Positions 52,333-61,063 of a stretch of 64,000 nucleotides of DNA are shown here, piece by piece. Both the position numbers and the translations under genes were made by a program. The notes under the pieces are model-generated. The model was not told where the DNA came from, did not search any database, and saw only the letters and a list, made by a program, of their open reading frames with translations. Source of the DNA: Actinacidiphila paucisporea (GTDB lineage Bacteria; Actinomycetota; Actinomycetes; Streptomycetales; Streptomycetaceae). Position 1 is the first letter of the stretch, and each line of letters opens with the position of its first letter. Location: contig NZ_FRBI01000005.1 of the NCBI RefSeq assembly GCF_900142575.1, positions 1 to 64,000 on the forward strand. The letters run 5' to 3'.

Positions 52333-52576
52333 TCTTCGGGTCTCCGTCCGGGCGGGGGATGAACTGGAGCATGCGGGCGGGCAGGCGAATGATGCGCTCG
52401 CCGGCCGGGACGCCCGGGCTGTGGCCCGGTGCGGGCTGCTCGGCGCACCGCCGGTGGGTCTTCTCGTCGGCCTCGTACGACTGGATGATCAGGTCACCAG
52501 TCGCCTCGTCGAGCCAGACGGTAGGCGACTCGTCGACGGGGCTTTCGGGGTCGACTCCCAGAAACCGTAGGTCCAC
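52313..52576 (-). CDS. Small hypothetical protein of the DUF5753/DUF6879 operon
   Basis: An 87-residue protein (DLRFLGVDPESPVDESPTVW, DEATGDLIIQSYEADEKT, RIIRLPARMLQF). The middle recalls short proteins encoded with XRE regulators in streptomycetes that read TVWxDxxTGDxLxQG. No known domain. GTG 52576 has GGTGAGG ahead and is the first gene of the three-gene unit that ends with the regulator. It overlaps the DUF6879 gene by 20 bases, so the two are coupled. Confidence 0.68.
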   Translation of the reverse strand: MDLRFLGVDPESPVDESPTVWLDEATGDLIIQSYEADEKTHRRCAEQPAPGHSPGVPAGERIIRLPARMLQFIPRPDGDPKSATPRP

Positions 52577-52695
52577 GGGGTCCTCACCTTCGACTGGATT
52601 GCACAGGATTCCACCGACTGTCACCCGGGGCTGATGTGCCGTCAAGAGGCGTATTGGCAGCACGGGGGCGCAGCCCACTCCCCGGGGTGACCTGC

Positions 52696-52714
52696 CGCAG
52701 AATCTCGCAGAATC
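52696..52714. promoter_or_regulatory. Direct repeat CGCAGAATC in the divergent promoter region
   Basis: CGCAGAATC at 52696-52704 and again at 52706-52714, a 10-bp step, lies in the 271-base gap between the regulator operon (minus) and the gene at 52848 (plus). One helical turn between copies suits a dimeric helix-turn-helix protein such as the XRE regulator of this operon. The remaining gap holds no recognisable gene. Confidence 0.4.
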
Positions 52715-52847
52715 CGCTAGGCGCCTGGGGAGCACGCTCCCTAGCGTCGAGGTGACCGTCCCTGCGTGCCGACACGTGGGGCGGGCAGAGAGAAGCCCCG
52801 CGGCTGGCAGGCCCGGGGGGTTGGCCACGCCAGTGAGGGGCGCAGCA

Positions 52848-53156
52848 ATGGAGACCTCAGCTTCCCCGCAGACACCAGATACAGCCCTCGACCGGAAAGC
52901 CGTGGACGACCTCAGGCGCCTCCCGTGGGGCCCCCGTCGAGCCCGTGGTGCTGCCGCCCGGGGCGATGGCGACCCGATGAGGTACTGCACAGGCTGCGGC
53001 CTCCAGATCCCGCCGGACGTCGAGGCGGCCCTCGTCGGTGTGATCGAGCAGGGCTCCGGCCCCGGCATCGCCCAGTACCGGCACCCCGCTTGCGTGCGGC
53101 GCCCCACTGCCTCCCAGCAAGGCCCGGTGCCGACCGGGATCCGCCGCGCCCCCTGA
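52848..53156 (+). CDS. Small hypothetical protein with a Cys motif
   Basis: A 102-residue protein, or 59 residues if it starts at ATG 52977. The conserved-looking part is MRYCTGCGLQI followed by EQGSGPGIAQYRHPACV: three cysteines and a His that may bind zinc. The first 43 residues are low in structure. GAGGGG stands ahead of ATG 52848, which supports the longer form. No family is recognised. It is divergent from the regulator operon and followed in the same direction by two further small genes. Confidence 0.6.
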   Translation: METSASPQTPDTALDRKAVDDLRRLPWGPRRARGAAARGDGDPMRYCTGCGLQIPPDVEAALVGVIEQGSGPGIAQYRHPACVRRPTASQQGPVPTGIRRAP

Positions 53157-53189
53157 AGCCTGCCCATCACTTCCCCGCTTGGAGGACCG

Positions 53190-53678
53190 ATGCAACTCAC
53201 GTCGCCCCGCGCCCTACTCGAACCCGCGGAGTTCGCCGACGTCACCGCCACCGTCATGGACAACAACCCGGGCATGACCCAGGACATCGCCGGCCGGATC
53301 GTCACCGAGGCGTTGGCGTTCGTCGCCACCGCCGCCCAGCACCCCGGGTCGCCCATCGCACCGTCCCGGGTGGTCGACGAAGGCTGGCATGCCCTGCTGT
53401 TGCACACCGCGATGTACGCCCGCCCGTGCGCCCGCCTTGAGGCGTTCGTCCACCACTACCCCGAGCGGCCGAACGCCGCCCGGCAAGACGTCAAGGTCAC
53501 CGCCCGAACCGTGGCCCTCATCAAGGAAGCCGGCCACACCCCCGACCTCGAACTGTGGACAACCCCGATGGACACCGGCATTCCGGTCGCGGCCCCGTGC
53601 GGGCACGCCCCGAAGTGCGGCCCGATCGAGCCCATCCCGCGGCCGCCGTCCGGCGTGGCAGCCCTCGTCAGCCCGTAG
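53190..53678 (+). CDS. Hypothetical protein with DEGWHA motif
   Basis: A 162-residue protein. The central motif VVDEGWHALLLHTAMYARPC resembles the DExWHxHxLxT signature of the short bacterial proteins related to the glycine-rich-domain (GRDP) family, of unknown function. The N-terminus (LLEPAEFADVTATVMDNNPGM, IVTEALAF) is helical and the C-terminal 30 residues are Pro-rich with two Cys and a His (PCGHAPKCGP). GGAGG precedes the ATG by four bases. It probably belongs with the gene just upstream. Confidence 0.68.
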   Translation: MQLTSPRALLEPAEFADVTATVMDNNPGMTQDIAGRIVTEALAFVATAAQHPGSPIAPSRVVDEGWHALLLHTAMYARPCARLEAFVHHYPERPNAARQDVKVTARTVALIKEAGHTPDLELWTTPMDTGIPVAAPCGHAPKCGPIEPIPRPPSGVAALVSP

Positions 53679-53704
53679 CGTGGCGGTCAGAAACGGAGGC
53701 ACCC

Positions 53705-53842
53705 ATGGAGTGGATCGACCCCAAATACGCGGACGTCATGAAGGCCCTCAAGCAGGCGCAGCAGGGCCGCCCGGAGAACCGCGAGGACGACGCCCGGGCG
53801 GTGCGCGGGTTCGTCATCCCCGCCCCGCCTGACGGCCGCTGA
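53705..53842 (+). CDS. 45-residue hypothetical protein
   Basis: A small soluble, charged protein (MEWIDPKYADVMKALKQAQQ, then an acidic stretch and a Pro-rich end). GGAGG lies ahead of the ATG, and it follows the preceding gene by 26 bases, so it is likely the third gene of that group. No family is recognised. The bases after it (53843-54113) contain no convincing gene. Confidence 0.55.
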   Translation: MEWIDPKYADVMKALKQAQQGRPENREDDARAVRGFVIPAPPDGR

Positions 53843-54113
53843 GAGCAGCGGTACAGATCGATGCAGCGGTGCCCCTGGTCGTAGCCCATGGCCCCCACGG
53901 TCGCGGAGAGCACCAACGTGATGCGCCCGGCCGTGGCGGCGAGGGTGACAAGCGGGGCGTAGGTGCGGGACGACTCGTGCTCGCGAGCGTAGGAGAGCAA
54001 GGCGCCCAGTTCGGCACCCCCGCGACCGCACGAGCGCCGGGCCCGCGCCCTTGGCGGCGCGGGCCCGGCGGCCGGCGGTGACGGTGAACGTACGGGCCCC
54101 GGTGCGCGGCGGC

Positions 54114-54935
54114 TTACAAGCGGCGCCAGCGGGCCGAGGCGAAGGAGAACAGGCCGAAGAGCATCAGGCCGGCCGCCACCACGACCAGCAGCCAGGGGCC
54201 GGCGGGGGTGTGGGCGAAGGATCGCAGCGTGTCGTCCATGCCCTTGGCCTTGTTCGGGTCGAAGCGGACGGCTGCCACGACCGCGAAGGCGCCCGCGCCC
54301 GCGTAGACGCCGCCGCGGGCCGCGCCCCCACCGGTGCCGGTGGCCGTCACGGCGGCCCTGGTGCGCCGGCCCATGCGGCCGGTCTCCAGCTTCTTGAGGA
54401 ATTTGCGCCGCAGCGCGCGTACCGCGATCACCACGCCCGCGACGCACAGGCCCACGCCCACGGCGCCGGCTATCCAGCGGCCGCCGGGCAGTTTGAGCAG
54501 CGAGGCCGTCACGTCCTTGGACTTCTTGTCGCTGCTGCTCGACCCTCCCGCACCGGCGGCATAGGTGGCGGTACCCCAGCACAGCACGGCGTAGAAGACC
54601 GCCCGGCCGCCGGCGGCGAGCCGTTTGCCCGTACTCTCGCCGCCGATGAGGGCGTTGGCGCCGCGCCACAGGGCCATGCAGGCGAGGCCCGCGGCCAGCA
54701 GCCACAGCAGCCCGGTGCCGAAGGGCTGCCGGGCGATCTGCCGCAGGGCGCCCTGGCGGTCGGCCTCGTCGCCCTTCTCGCCGAAGGCGATGCGCAGGGC
54801 GAGGTAGCCGACGAGGAGGTAGATCACTCCCCGCGCGGTGAAGCCGGCCCGGCCGGCGGACCTGAGCACGTCCCGCACCGGCGGGCGTCCGGCCGCCCGG
54901 GACGTCTGACGCCCTCCGTGAATGTGTGCCGACAT
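54114..54935 (-). CDS. DUF1206 domain membrane protein
   Basis: A 273-residue membrane protein made of three DUF1206 repeats, each with a pair of transmembrane helices and a GxxARGVIYLLVGY-like entry: ARGVIYLLVGYLALRIAFG, LAAGGRAVFYAVLCWGTATYAAG, and AAVTATGTGGGAARGGVYAGAGAF. The family is widespread in actinobacteria and has no assigned role. ATG 54935 was chosen over an upstream start because it begins the short hydrophilic leader common to the family. It is downstream of the envelope-sensing genes on the same strand. Confidence 0.85.
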   Translation of the reverse strand: MSAHIHGGRQTSRAAGRPPVRDVLRSAGRAGFTARGVIYLLVGYLALRIAFGEKGDEADRQGALRQIARQPFGTGLLWLLAAGLACMALWRGANALIGGESTGKRLAAGGRAVFYAVLCWGTATYAAGAGGSSSSDKKSKDVTASLLKLPGGRWIAGAVGVGLCVAGVVIAVRALRRKFLKKLETGRMGRRTRAAVTATGTGGGAARGGVYAGAGAFAVVAAVRFDPNKAKGMDDTLRSFAHTPAGPWLLVVVAAGLMLFGLFSFASARWRRL

Positions 54936-54972
54936 GGCCGTCTGCCTCTCTGTCTGGGTGGGCGCGAGCCCG

Positions 54973-55746
54973 TCAGGTGTTCTGGACCGCAAGGGAGCCG
55001 GAGGTCACGGTGAGGGCGACCCGGTGTGCGGCTGAGGGGTCGTTCGGCACCTGGACCTGCACGTCGGCGGAGGCCGCGGCCGTCGTGACGGCGTAGCCGT
55101 CCGCGGTGTGCGGCAGGTGGACGGCGACGGACGCGGAGGACGCGTGCACGGCGAGGTCGGCGGGCGCGGCGGCGAAGCCGAGGTCCGCGCTGCCGGAAAC
55201 GACGGTGACGTCGGCGTACGAGGGCCGCAGGTCGCGGGTGGTGAGCTGGAGTGACGAGCCGTCGAGGCGGATGTCGCCGCCGAGCCCGTCGAGTACGGCC
55301 ACGCCGGAGGTCTGTCGCATCCGCAGGCCGGTGTGCCGGGGCACCACCAGGACCAGGGTGCCCGCGCAGGACTGCGGGCCGCCGCTGTCGTCCGCGCAGT
55401 CCAGGGTCAGGGCGCCCCCAGAGGTGCTGCCGTGCAGGGCGGCCGGCTTGCCGTCGGCGCGGTGGTAGTTGCCGGTGACCGCCCGGGCGTCCGGGTCCGC
55501 GGTGATCTGGACGGTGCCTGACACCCCGTCGAGGACGACCGTGCCGGTGTCGGCGGCCCGGAAGCCGTAGGTGCGGTGGGCGGGCCAGTTCTGGCCGCCG
55601 TCACCGTCGTCGTCGTGCACGGCGAGGGCCACGCCGATGGCGACGGCGAGCACCACCGCCAACCCGCCCGCCAGCAGGCCGGTGTGGGCCCGGCGGGGAG
55701 GGCTCGGCGGACCGGTCGGTCTCGGCGGCACGTCTGCGGTGTCCAT
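54973..55746 (-). CDS. Membrane-anchored DUF4097/adhesin-like beta-helix protein
   Basis: A 257-residue protein. A Pro-rich cytoplasmic start is followed by one transmembrane segment (HTGLLAGGLAVVLAVAIGVALAV) and an exported domain built of short beta strands (TVVLDGVSGTVQITADPDARAVTG, LVLVVPRHTGLRMRQTSG, DIRLDGSSLQLTTRDL, ASSASVAVHLPHTADGYAVTT), the repeating pattern of DUF4097-type putative adhesins. A Cys pair (DCADDSGGPQSC) may form a disulfide. It comes next after the classical two-component genes and may be a regulated envelope protein. ATG 55746 is preferred; an upstream ATG at 55782 is possible. Confidence 0.75.
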   Translation of the reverse strand: MDTADVPPRPTGPPSPPRRAHTGLLAGGLAVVLAVAIGVALAVHDDDGDGGQNWPAHRTYGFRAADTGTVVLDGVSGTVQITADPDARAVTGNYHRADGKPAALHGSTSGGALTLDCADDSGGPQSCAGTLVLVVPRHTGLRMRQTSGVAVLDGLGGDIRLDGSSLQLTTRDLRPSYADVTVVSGSADLGFAAAPADLAVHASSASVAVHLPHTADGYAVTTAAASADVQVQVPNDPSAAHRVALTVTSGSLAVQNT

Positions 55747-55834
55747 GGCGGGCGTCTTCCCCGGCCGCGCGTCGGCACGCATGGGCGGGGCCCGGGGCCG
55801 GATCGGGAGGTCCGCCCGGTACCGCCGCCAGGCG

Positions 55835-57313
55835 TCAGGCCGACGGGAGGCGGATGCGGAAGGTGGCGCCGGCCCCGGGGGAGGTGTCCAGTTCGACGTG
55901 GCCGCCGTGGGCGGTGATCAGGGCCGCGGCTATGGACAGGCCGAGTCCGGCGCCGCCGCCGGTGGCGCGGGTGCGGGAGGCGTCGGTGCGGTAGAAGCGC
56001 TCGAAGACACGGGCGGCCTGGGCGGGGGTGAGGCCGGGGCCGGTGTCGGCGACTTCGAGGACGCCGTGGCCGTCGGTGGTGCCGACGCCGATGCGGACGG
56101 GGGTGCCGGGAGGGGTGTGGGCGACGGCGTTGCCGACGAGGTTGGCGACGACCTGCCGCAGCCGGGCCTCGTCGCCCAGCACGGGGGCGGGTCCGGGGAG
56201 CCCCGAGCCGGGTCCGGTGAGGGTGACCGTGCGGGTCGGGTCGAGGGCGGTGGTGTCGTGGAGGGCGTCGACGGCGAGGGTGCGCAGGTCCATCGGGGCG
56301 AGCTGGACCGGGCGCAGCTCCTCGCTGCGGACCAGCGTCAGCAGGTCCTCGACCAGGCCACCGAGGCGTACGGCCTCGCTCTCGATACGGGCCATGGTCC
56401 GCTTGACGTCGGCGTCGTCGGGCAGCGCGCCCATCCGGTGGAGCTCGGCGAAGCCGCGGATGCCGGCCAGCGGGGTGCGCAGCTCGTGGCTGGCGTCGGC
56501 GACGAAGCGCCGCATCTGGTCCTCGGACTCGGCGCGGGCGGCGAAGGCCGACTCGATCTGGGCGAGCATGCCGTTGAGGGCGAGGGACAGCCGGCCCGCC
56601 TCGGTACGCGGTGAGGCGGCGGGCATGCGGTGGGACAGCGGGCGGCCCGCGGCGATCTCGGCCGCGGTCGCCTCGATCTGCCGCAGCGGCCGCAACCCGG
56701 CCCGTACCGCGAACCAGCCCGCCACCCCGAGCAGCGCCACGACCACCGCGCCGATCAGCACGAAGGCGGTGCTCAGGCCGTCGGTGGTGGAGGACACCTC
56801 GTCCAGCGAGGCGGCGACGACGACGCCGGCGGGCAGCGTACGGGTCGGCGAGGTGGCGGTGACCGGCACGATCAGCACCCGCCAGCGCCCGCCGCCGTGG
56901 TCGCTGGCCACGCTGAAGGGCGTGTTCATGTGCGCGGTCAGCGCGGCCGCGTCCATGGCGGGCCACAGCGGGCGCGGGTCGCCGGCGGCCACCGGCAGCC
57001 GGAACTGGTCGGAGACCCGCCCGTCGGCCGCGGCGAAGGCCACCACGAACTGGCTGGGCAGCCACGACCGGTTGCCCGGGCGGACGTTGCGCGGCGCCGG
57101 GATGCCCTCGGTGCCGAGCCGCTGCGCGAGCGGGCCGCCGTAGCGCTGCAACTGCTGGTCGACCCGCTGCACCAGCTGGCTGCGCACCGAGCCGAGCACC
57201 ACGGTGTCGCTGACCGCGAGGCCCAGCAGCACCAGCACCAGCGACAGCAGCACGAGCCGGGAGCGCAGCGACAGCGCGGAGGGCCGGAAGGACCTGAGCC
57301 GGAGGCGGGCCAT
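55835..57313 (-). CDS. Sensor histidine kinase (HAMP, HisKA, HATPase)
   Basis: A 492-residue classical kinase. Helix 1 (RLVLLSLVLVLLGLAVSDTVVLG) and helix 2 (TAFVLIGAVVVALLGVAGWFAV) enclose an extracellular sensor domain of about 150 residues. A HAMP domain follows, then the His in FVADASHELRTPLAGIRG, NLVGNAVAHTPPG, ADTGPGLTP, FERFYR and GGAGLGLSIAAAL. It starts ten bases after the regulator stop and forms a pair with it. The layout is like TcrA/TcrY and MprA/MprB-type systems of actinobacteria. The MacAB-like exporter upstream on the same strand is a probable target. Confidence 0.92.
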   Translation of the reverse strand: MARLRLRSFRPSALSLRSRLVLLSLVLVLLGLAVSDTVVLGSVRSQLVQRVDQQLQRYGGPLAQRLGTEGIPAPRNVRPGNRSWLPSQFVVAFAAADGRVSDQFRLPVAAGDPRPLWPAMDAAALTAHMNTPFSVASDHGGGRWRVLIVPVTATSPTRTLPAGVVVAASLDEVSSTTDGLSTAFVLIGAVVVALLGVAGWFAVRAGLRPLRQIEATAAEIAAGRPLSHRMPAASPRTEAGRLSLALNGMLAQIESAFAARAESEDQMRRFVADASHELRTPLAGIRGFAELHRMGALPDDADVKRTMARIESEAVRLGGLVEDLLTLVRSEELRPVQLAPMDLRTLAVDALHDTTALDPTRTVTLTGPGSGLPGPAPVLGDEARLRQVVANLVGNAVAHTPPGTPVRIGVGTTDGHGVLEVADTGPGLTPAQAARVFERFYRTDASRTRATGGGAGLGLSIAAALITAHGGHVELDTSPGAGATFRIRLPSA

Positions 57314-57322
57314 GCGGGGCGC

Positions 57323-58054
57323 TCACGCCTGGACGGGGCGGCGCAGCACGTAGCCGACGCCCCGGACCGTGTGGATGAGCTTGGCGGCGCCGTCCGCGCC
57401 CGAGTCGACCTTGCGCCGCACGTACGAGATGTACGACTCGACGATGCTCAGGTCGCCGCCGAAGTCGTACGCCCACACGTGGTCGAGGATCTGCGGCTTG
57501 GAGACGACCCGGTCGGCGTTGGACATCAGGTAGGCGAGCAGCTTGAACTCGGTGGGGGACAGCGACACCGGCCGGCCCGCCCGCAGCACCTGGTGGCCGA
57601 CGGTGTCCAGCTCCAGGTCGCCGGCGACCAGCCGTCCGTCGTCGGTGCCGCCGCCGGTGCGGCGCAGGATCGCCCGGATGCGGGCGATCAGCTCCTCCAG
57701 GCTGAAGGGCTTGGTGACGTAGTCGTCGCCGCCGGCCGTCAGGCCGCTGATCTTGTCCTCGACGCCGTCCTTGGCGGTGAGGAAGAGCACCGGCAGCCGG
57801 TCGTCGGTCCCGGCGCGCGGGTGCGGGCCCGCCGCCTCGCGCAGCCGCCTGACGACGGCGAAGCCGTTCATGTCGGGCAGCATCACGTCGAGCACGACCA
57901 GGTCGGGCCGCTCACGGGCGACCGCGGCCAGCGCGTCGGCGCCGGTCGCGGCGGAGACGACCTTGAAGCCGACGAAACGCAGGGACGCCGACAGCAGCTC
58001 CCTGATGTTCGGTTCGTCGTCCACCACCAGCAGGCTGGCCTCGGGCGTGTCCAT
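57323..58054 (-). CDS. OmpR-family response regulator
   Basis: A 243-residue regulator: acidic pocket LVVDDEPN, phospho-acceptor in LVVLDVMLPDMNG, Thr in FLTAKDG and Lys in VTKPFSLEELIARIRAILRR. A winged helix follows (VSLSPTEFKLLAYLMSNADRVVSKPQIL, SYISYVRRKVD, RGVGYVLR). ATG 58054 has GGGAGG seven bases ahead. It is followed by its kinase gene. It is a likely reader of the three 11-bp-spaced CTGGGAG repeats ahead of the exporter operon, since OmpR-type proteins bind such repeats. Confidence 0.93.
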   Translation of the reverse strand: MDTPEASLLVVDDEPNIRELLSASLRFVGFKVVSAATGADALAAVARERPDLVVLDVMLPDMNGFAVVRRLREAAGPHPRAGTDDRLPVLFLTAKDGVEDKISGLTAGGDDYVTKPFSLEELIARIRAILRRTGGGTDDGRLVAGDLELDTVGHQVLRAGRPVSLSPTEFKLLAYLMSNADRVVSKPQILDHVWAYDFGGDLSIVESYISYVRRKVDSGADGAAKLIHTVRGVGYVLRRPVQA

Positions 58055-58149
58055 CGAGCGACCTCCCGGCCCTGAGTGTGCGGACGTACGGTGCCGCGAC
58101 GCGCTGTCGCCGGGCACCGTACGCCTCGGAGCTGTGAGCGGGCCGAGGG

Positions 58150-58911
58150 TCAGTTCCCCCCGCCCGCGCCGCCGCCCGCGCCGCCGCCCGCGAAGCCGCC
58201 TGCGAATCCGCCTGCGAATCCGCTGAAGCCGGTCGGCGAGGTGGCGCCCTCGGTGACGGTGGTGGCGGCGACGTCGCCGGACGCGCCCTTGCTGCCGCGT
58301 ACGGTCACCGTCTGGCCGGGCTTGAGGTCGCTGACCTTGCCGTCCTTGGACTCGGTGACCTTGGTGGACGCGCCGGTGGTGACCTTGACGATGTTGCCCT
58401 GGGCGTCGGTGACGTAGAGGGTGCTGCCGTCGACCAGCTTGACGGTGCCGAAGGTCAGCCCGGCAGCGGCGGTGCCGCCCGCGCCCGTCGTGGTGCCCGT
58501 GCCGGCCGTGGCGCCGCCGCCGAAGCGGCTGGTGCCCGTACCGCCCGCGGTGCCGCGGCCGCTGAGCCCGGCGAAGGGGTTGCCGGCGGACGCCGAGCCG
58601 TTCATGTGGTGCTTCTCGACCAGCGCGCCGCCCGCGAAGGCGGCGGCCGCGACGACCCCGGCCGACAGCAGCAGCGTCAGCCACGGCAGCTTGCGGCGGG
58701 GCGGGGCGGCCAGCTCGGCGGAGATGTCGCGGGCGTCCGGCGGCTCCGCCAGTACGTCCTCGGGCCGCTCGCCCGGCAGGCCGCCGTGGCCCTGGATGAT
58801 GTCGGAACCGCGCAGGATCTCGATCCCGCCGGCGCCCTGCTCAGGGACGAGCGGCAGCAGATCCGTGCCGGAGTCGTCCGCCTTGACCAGCTCGGAACGG
58901 CGTCGCGCCAT
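58150..58911 (-). CDS. Membrane-anchored DUF5666-like protein with Gly-rich tail
   Basis: A 253-residue protein. An 80-residue cytoplasmic start is followed by one transmembrane helix (LPWLTLLLSAGVVAAAAFAGGALVE), an exported Gly/Thr-rich spacer, a small beta domain (GTVKLVDGSTLYVTDAQGNIVKV, VSDLKPGQTVTVRGSKGASGDVAATTVTEG), and a Phe/Gly repeat tail (GFAGGFAGGFAGGGAGGG). The domain is like DUF5666 (OB-like) proteins that lie beside ABC exporters. It is 32 bases downstream of the permease gene, in the same direction, so it probably belongs to the exporter operon. Confidence 0.78.
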   Translation of the reverse strand: MARRRSELVKADDSGTDLLPLVPEQGAGGIEILRGSDIIQGHGGLPGERPEDVLAEPPDARDISAELAAPPRRKLPWLTLLLSAGVVAAAAFAGGALVEKHHMNGSASAGNPFAGLSGRGTAGGTGTSRFGGGATAGTGTTTGAGGTAAAGLTFGTVKLVDGSTLYVTDAQGNIVKVTTGASTKVTESKDGKVSDLKPGQTVTVRGSKGASGDVAATTVTEGATSPTGFSGFAGGFAGGFAGGGAGGGAGGGN

Positions 58912-58943
58912 CTCGGCTTCTCCCTTGTGTCTGAAAAGTGTGG

Positions 58944-60170
58944 TCACTCGTGCCGCAGGGCCTCGATGGGCCGCAGGCTCGCCGCCCGGTTGGCCGGGTA
59001 GCTGCCGAAGAACAGCCCGATGGCCACCGCGATGGCGAAGGCGCCCCACACCGAGGCCGGTATGACGACCGGTTTGATGCCGACGATTCTGAAGTGCGAG
59101 CCGATCAGCCCGGCCACCACCCCGAGCCCGCCGCCGATCAGCGACAGCAGCGTCGACTCGGCGAGGAACTGCCCGAGGATGACGCCCTTGGGGGCGCCGA
59201 TCGCCTTGCGGATGCCGATCTCCCTGGTCCGCTCGGTCACCGTCACCAGCATGATGTTGGTGATGCCGATCCCGCCGACCAGCAGCGAGATCGCGGCGAC
59301 CGCCCCGAGCAGCACCGTGAAGGTCTTGTTGGTGTCGGACTGGGTGCTCAGCAGGGACTCCTGGCTGCTGACCCGGAAGTCCAGCGAGTTGGCGTCCTTG
59401 ATGCCGTGCGTGCCCATCAGCACGGTGGTGATCTCGTTCTGCGCGGGCGTGGTGGCGTCCGCGGATTTCGCCTCGACCAGGATCTGGCTGACCGGGCCGA
59501 AGCCGGTGAAGGCGTTCTGCACGGTCGGCAGCGGTGCGATCACCGTGTCGTCCGGGTCCTGGAAGCCGGTGCCGCCCTTCGTGGCGAGCACGCCGACCAC
59601 GGTGAAGGGGGTGCCGCCGATGACGACCTTCCTGCCGACCGGGCTCACCGTCCCGAACAGGTCGGTGGCGGTGGTCGAGCCGATCACCGCGACCTTGCGG
59701 GAGTTGAGCACGTCGTCGGCGGAGAAGTAGTCGCCCTTGTCCACCTTGCTGTTGGACGCCTCGAAGTACGCCGGGTAGGTGCCGACGACCTGGCTGACGG
59801 TGTGCGAGGCGCCCTGGTAGATCGCCGTCTGGGACGTACTGACCTCGGGCGCGACCGACTTGACGTCGGGCGCCGAGGCCGGGTCGGCGAGCGCCCGGGC
59901 GTCGTCCACGGTCAGCGGCTTGGTGCCGGTGCTGCCGCTCGTCGAGCGGCCGCCGCCGAAGGCTCCGCCCGAACCCGAGGAGATGGTCAGCGAGTTGGTG
60001 CCCAGCTTCTCGATGGAGTCCTTGACCGACTGCGACGAGCCGTTGCCGACCGCCAGCAGGATGATCACGGCGGCGACGCCGATCAGCACGCCCAGCATGG
60101 TCAGCGCCGAGCGCACCTTGTTGGCGGACAGGCCGCCGACGGCGAAGCGCAGCGTCTCGAAGGGGTTCAC
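58944..60170 (-). CDS. MacB-type ABC transporter permease
   Basis: A 408-residue permease with the MacB layout: one N-terminal helix (RSALTMLGVLIGVAAVIILLAVGNG), a large extracytoplasmic domain, and three C-terminal helices around VTERTREIGIRKAIGAPKGVILGQFL, the motif that contacts the ATPase. The end RPIEALRHE is typical of the family. It works with the ATPase and membrane-fusion protein encoded upstream, exporting peptides, lipids or antibiotics from the membrane. GTG 60170 overlaps the ATPase stop (GTGA). Confidence 0.92.
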   Translation of the reverse strand: MNPFETLRFAVGGLSANKVRSALTMLGVLIGVAAVIILLAVGNGSSQSVKDSIEKLGTNSLTISSGSGGAFGGGRSTSGSTGTKPLTVDDARALADPASAPDVKSVAPEVSTSQTAIYQGASHTVSQVVGTYPAYFEASNSKVDKGDYFSADDVLNSRKVAVIGSTTATDLFGTVSPVGRKVVIGGTPFTVVGVLATKGGTGFQDPDDTVIAPLPTVQNAFTGFGPVSQILVEAKSADATTPAQNEITTVLMGTHGIKDANSLDFRVSSQESLLSTQSDTNKTFTVLLGAVAAISLLVGGIGITNIMLVTVTERTREIGIRKAIGAPKGVILGQFLAESTLLSLIGGGLGVVAGLIGSHFRIVGIKPVVIPASVWGAFAIAVAIGLFFGSYPANRAASLRPIEALRHE

Positions 60171-61063
60171 CGCGAGCCACCCCCCGCCTCGGTGAGCGCG
60201 TGCGGGGAGAGCGCGGCGAAGACCGCGGGGTCGCGCAGCGCGGGCGGCGGCCCGTCGGCCGGTGCCTGCCGTACGTCGGCGACCACCTGCCCGTCGACCA
60301 GCCGCACGACACGCTTGGCGTGCCGGGCGACCTCGTCCTCGTGGGTGATCAGGACGACGGTGCGCCCGGACGCGTTGAGCCGGTCCACGATCGAGAGCAC
60401 TTCCTCCGTGCTGTGGCTGTCCAGGTTGCCGGTCGGCTCGTCGGCGAGCAGCATCGCGGGCGCGGTGACCAGCGCCCTGGCCACCGCGACCCGCTGCTGC
60501 TGGCCGCCGGACAGCTCGTTGGGGCGGTGGTCGACCCGGTCGGCGAGGCCGACCAGGGCGAGCGCGGCCAGCGCGCGCCGCCGGCGCTCGGCGGTCCGCA
60601 CGCCCGCGTAGGCCAGCGGGAGTTCGACCTGGGCCAGCGCGGGGGTGCGCGGCACCAGGTTGAACGACTGGAAGACGAAGCCGATCTTGCGGTTGCGGAC
60701 CAGCGACAGCTGGTGCTCGTCGAGGCCGCCGACGTCGATGCCGTCCAGCAGATAACGGCCGGAGGTCGGCACGTCGAGGCAGCCGAGGATGTTCATCAGG
60801 GTCGACTTGCCCGACCCCGAACTGCCCATCACCGCGACCATGTCGCCCTGTTCGACCAGCAGGTCGACCCCGGGTGACGCGCCGGTCGCCGGGTCGGGCG
60901 GCCCGCCGAGCGCCCGTACGGTCGCGTCGCCGTGGCCGTACGTCTTGAGCAGCGACCGCACCTCGATGACCGGCGGCGGACCCCACGGGCCCTCCTCCAG
61001 CGGCGCCTCGGGCGGGCTTCCTCTGCGGTGGGCGCCGGCCCTGCCGCCCAGGCCGAGCCTCAT
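60167..61063 (-). CDS. MacB-type ABC transporter ATP-binding protein
   Basis: A 298-residue ATPase: Walker A GSSGSGKST, Q-loop FVFQSFNLV, signature LSGGQQQR, Walker B LLADEPTGNLDS, switch His in LITHEDE. About 20 extra residues (GGPPDPATGASPG) are inserted between the first strands, and the N-terminus has an unusual 30-residue Gly/Pro-rich lead. The ATG overlaps the stop of the membrane-fusion protein gene (ATGA) and its stop overlaps the permease start. All three are thus one operon. Confidence 0.92.
   Translation of the reverse strand: MRLGLGGRAGAHRRGSPPEAPLEEGPWGPPPVIEVRSLLKTYGHGDATVRALGGPPDPATGASPGVDLLVEQGDMVAVMGSSGSGKSTLMNILGCLDVPTSGRYLLDGIDVGGLDEHQLSLVRNRKIGFVFQSFNLVPRTPALAQVELPLAYAGVRTAERRRRALAALALVGLADRVDHRPNELSGGQQQRVAVARALVTAPAMLLADEPTGNLDSHSTEEVLSIVDRLNASGRTVVLITHEDEVARHAKRVVRLVDGQVVADVRQAPADGPPPALRDPAVFAALSPHALTEAGGGSR

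Noticed and set aside
53668..54705. 345-codon minus-strand frame across the DUF1206 gene
   Set aside because: It reads the DUF1206 gene in another frame. Only the small 53814-54017 segment looked protein-like, and it is noted separately.
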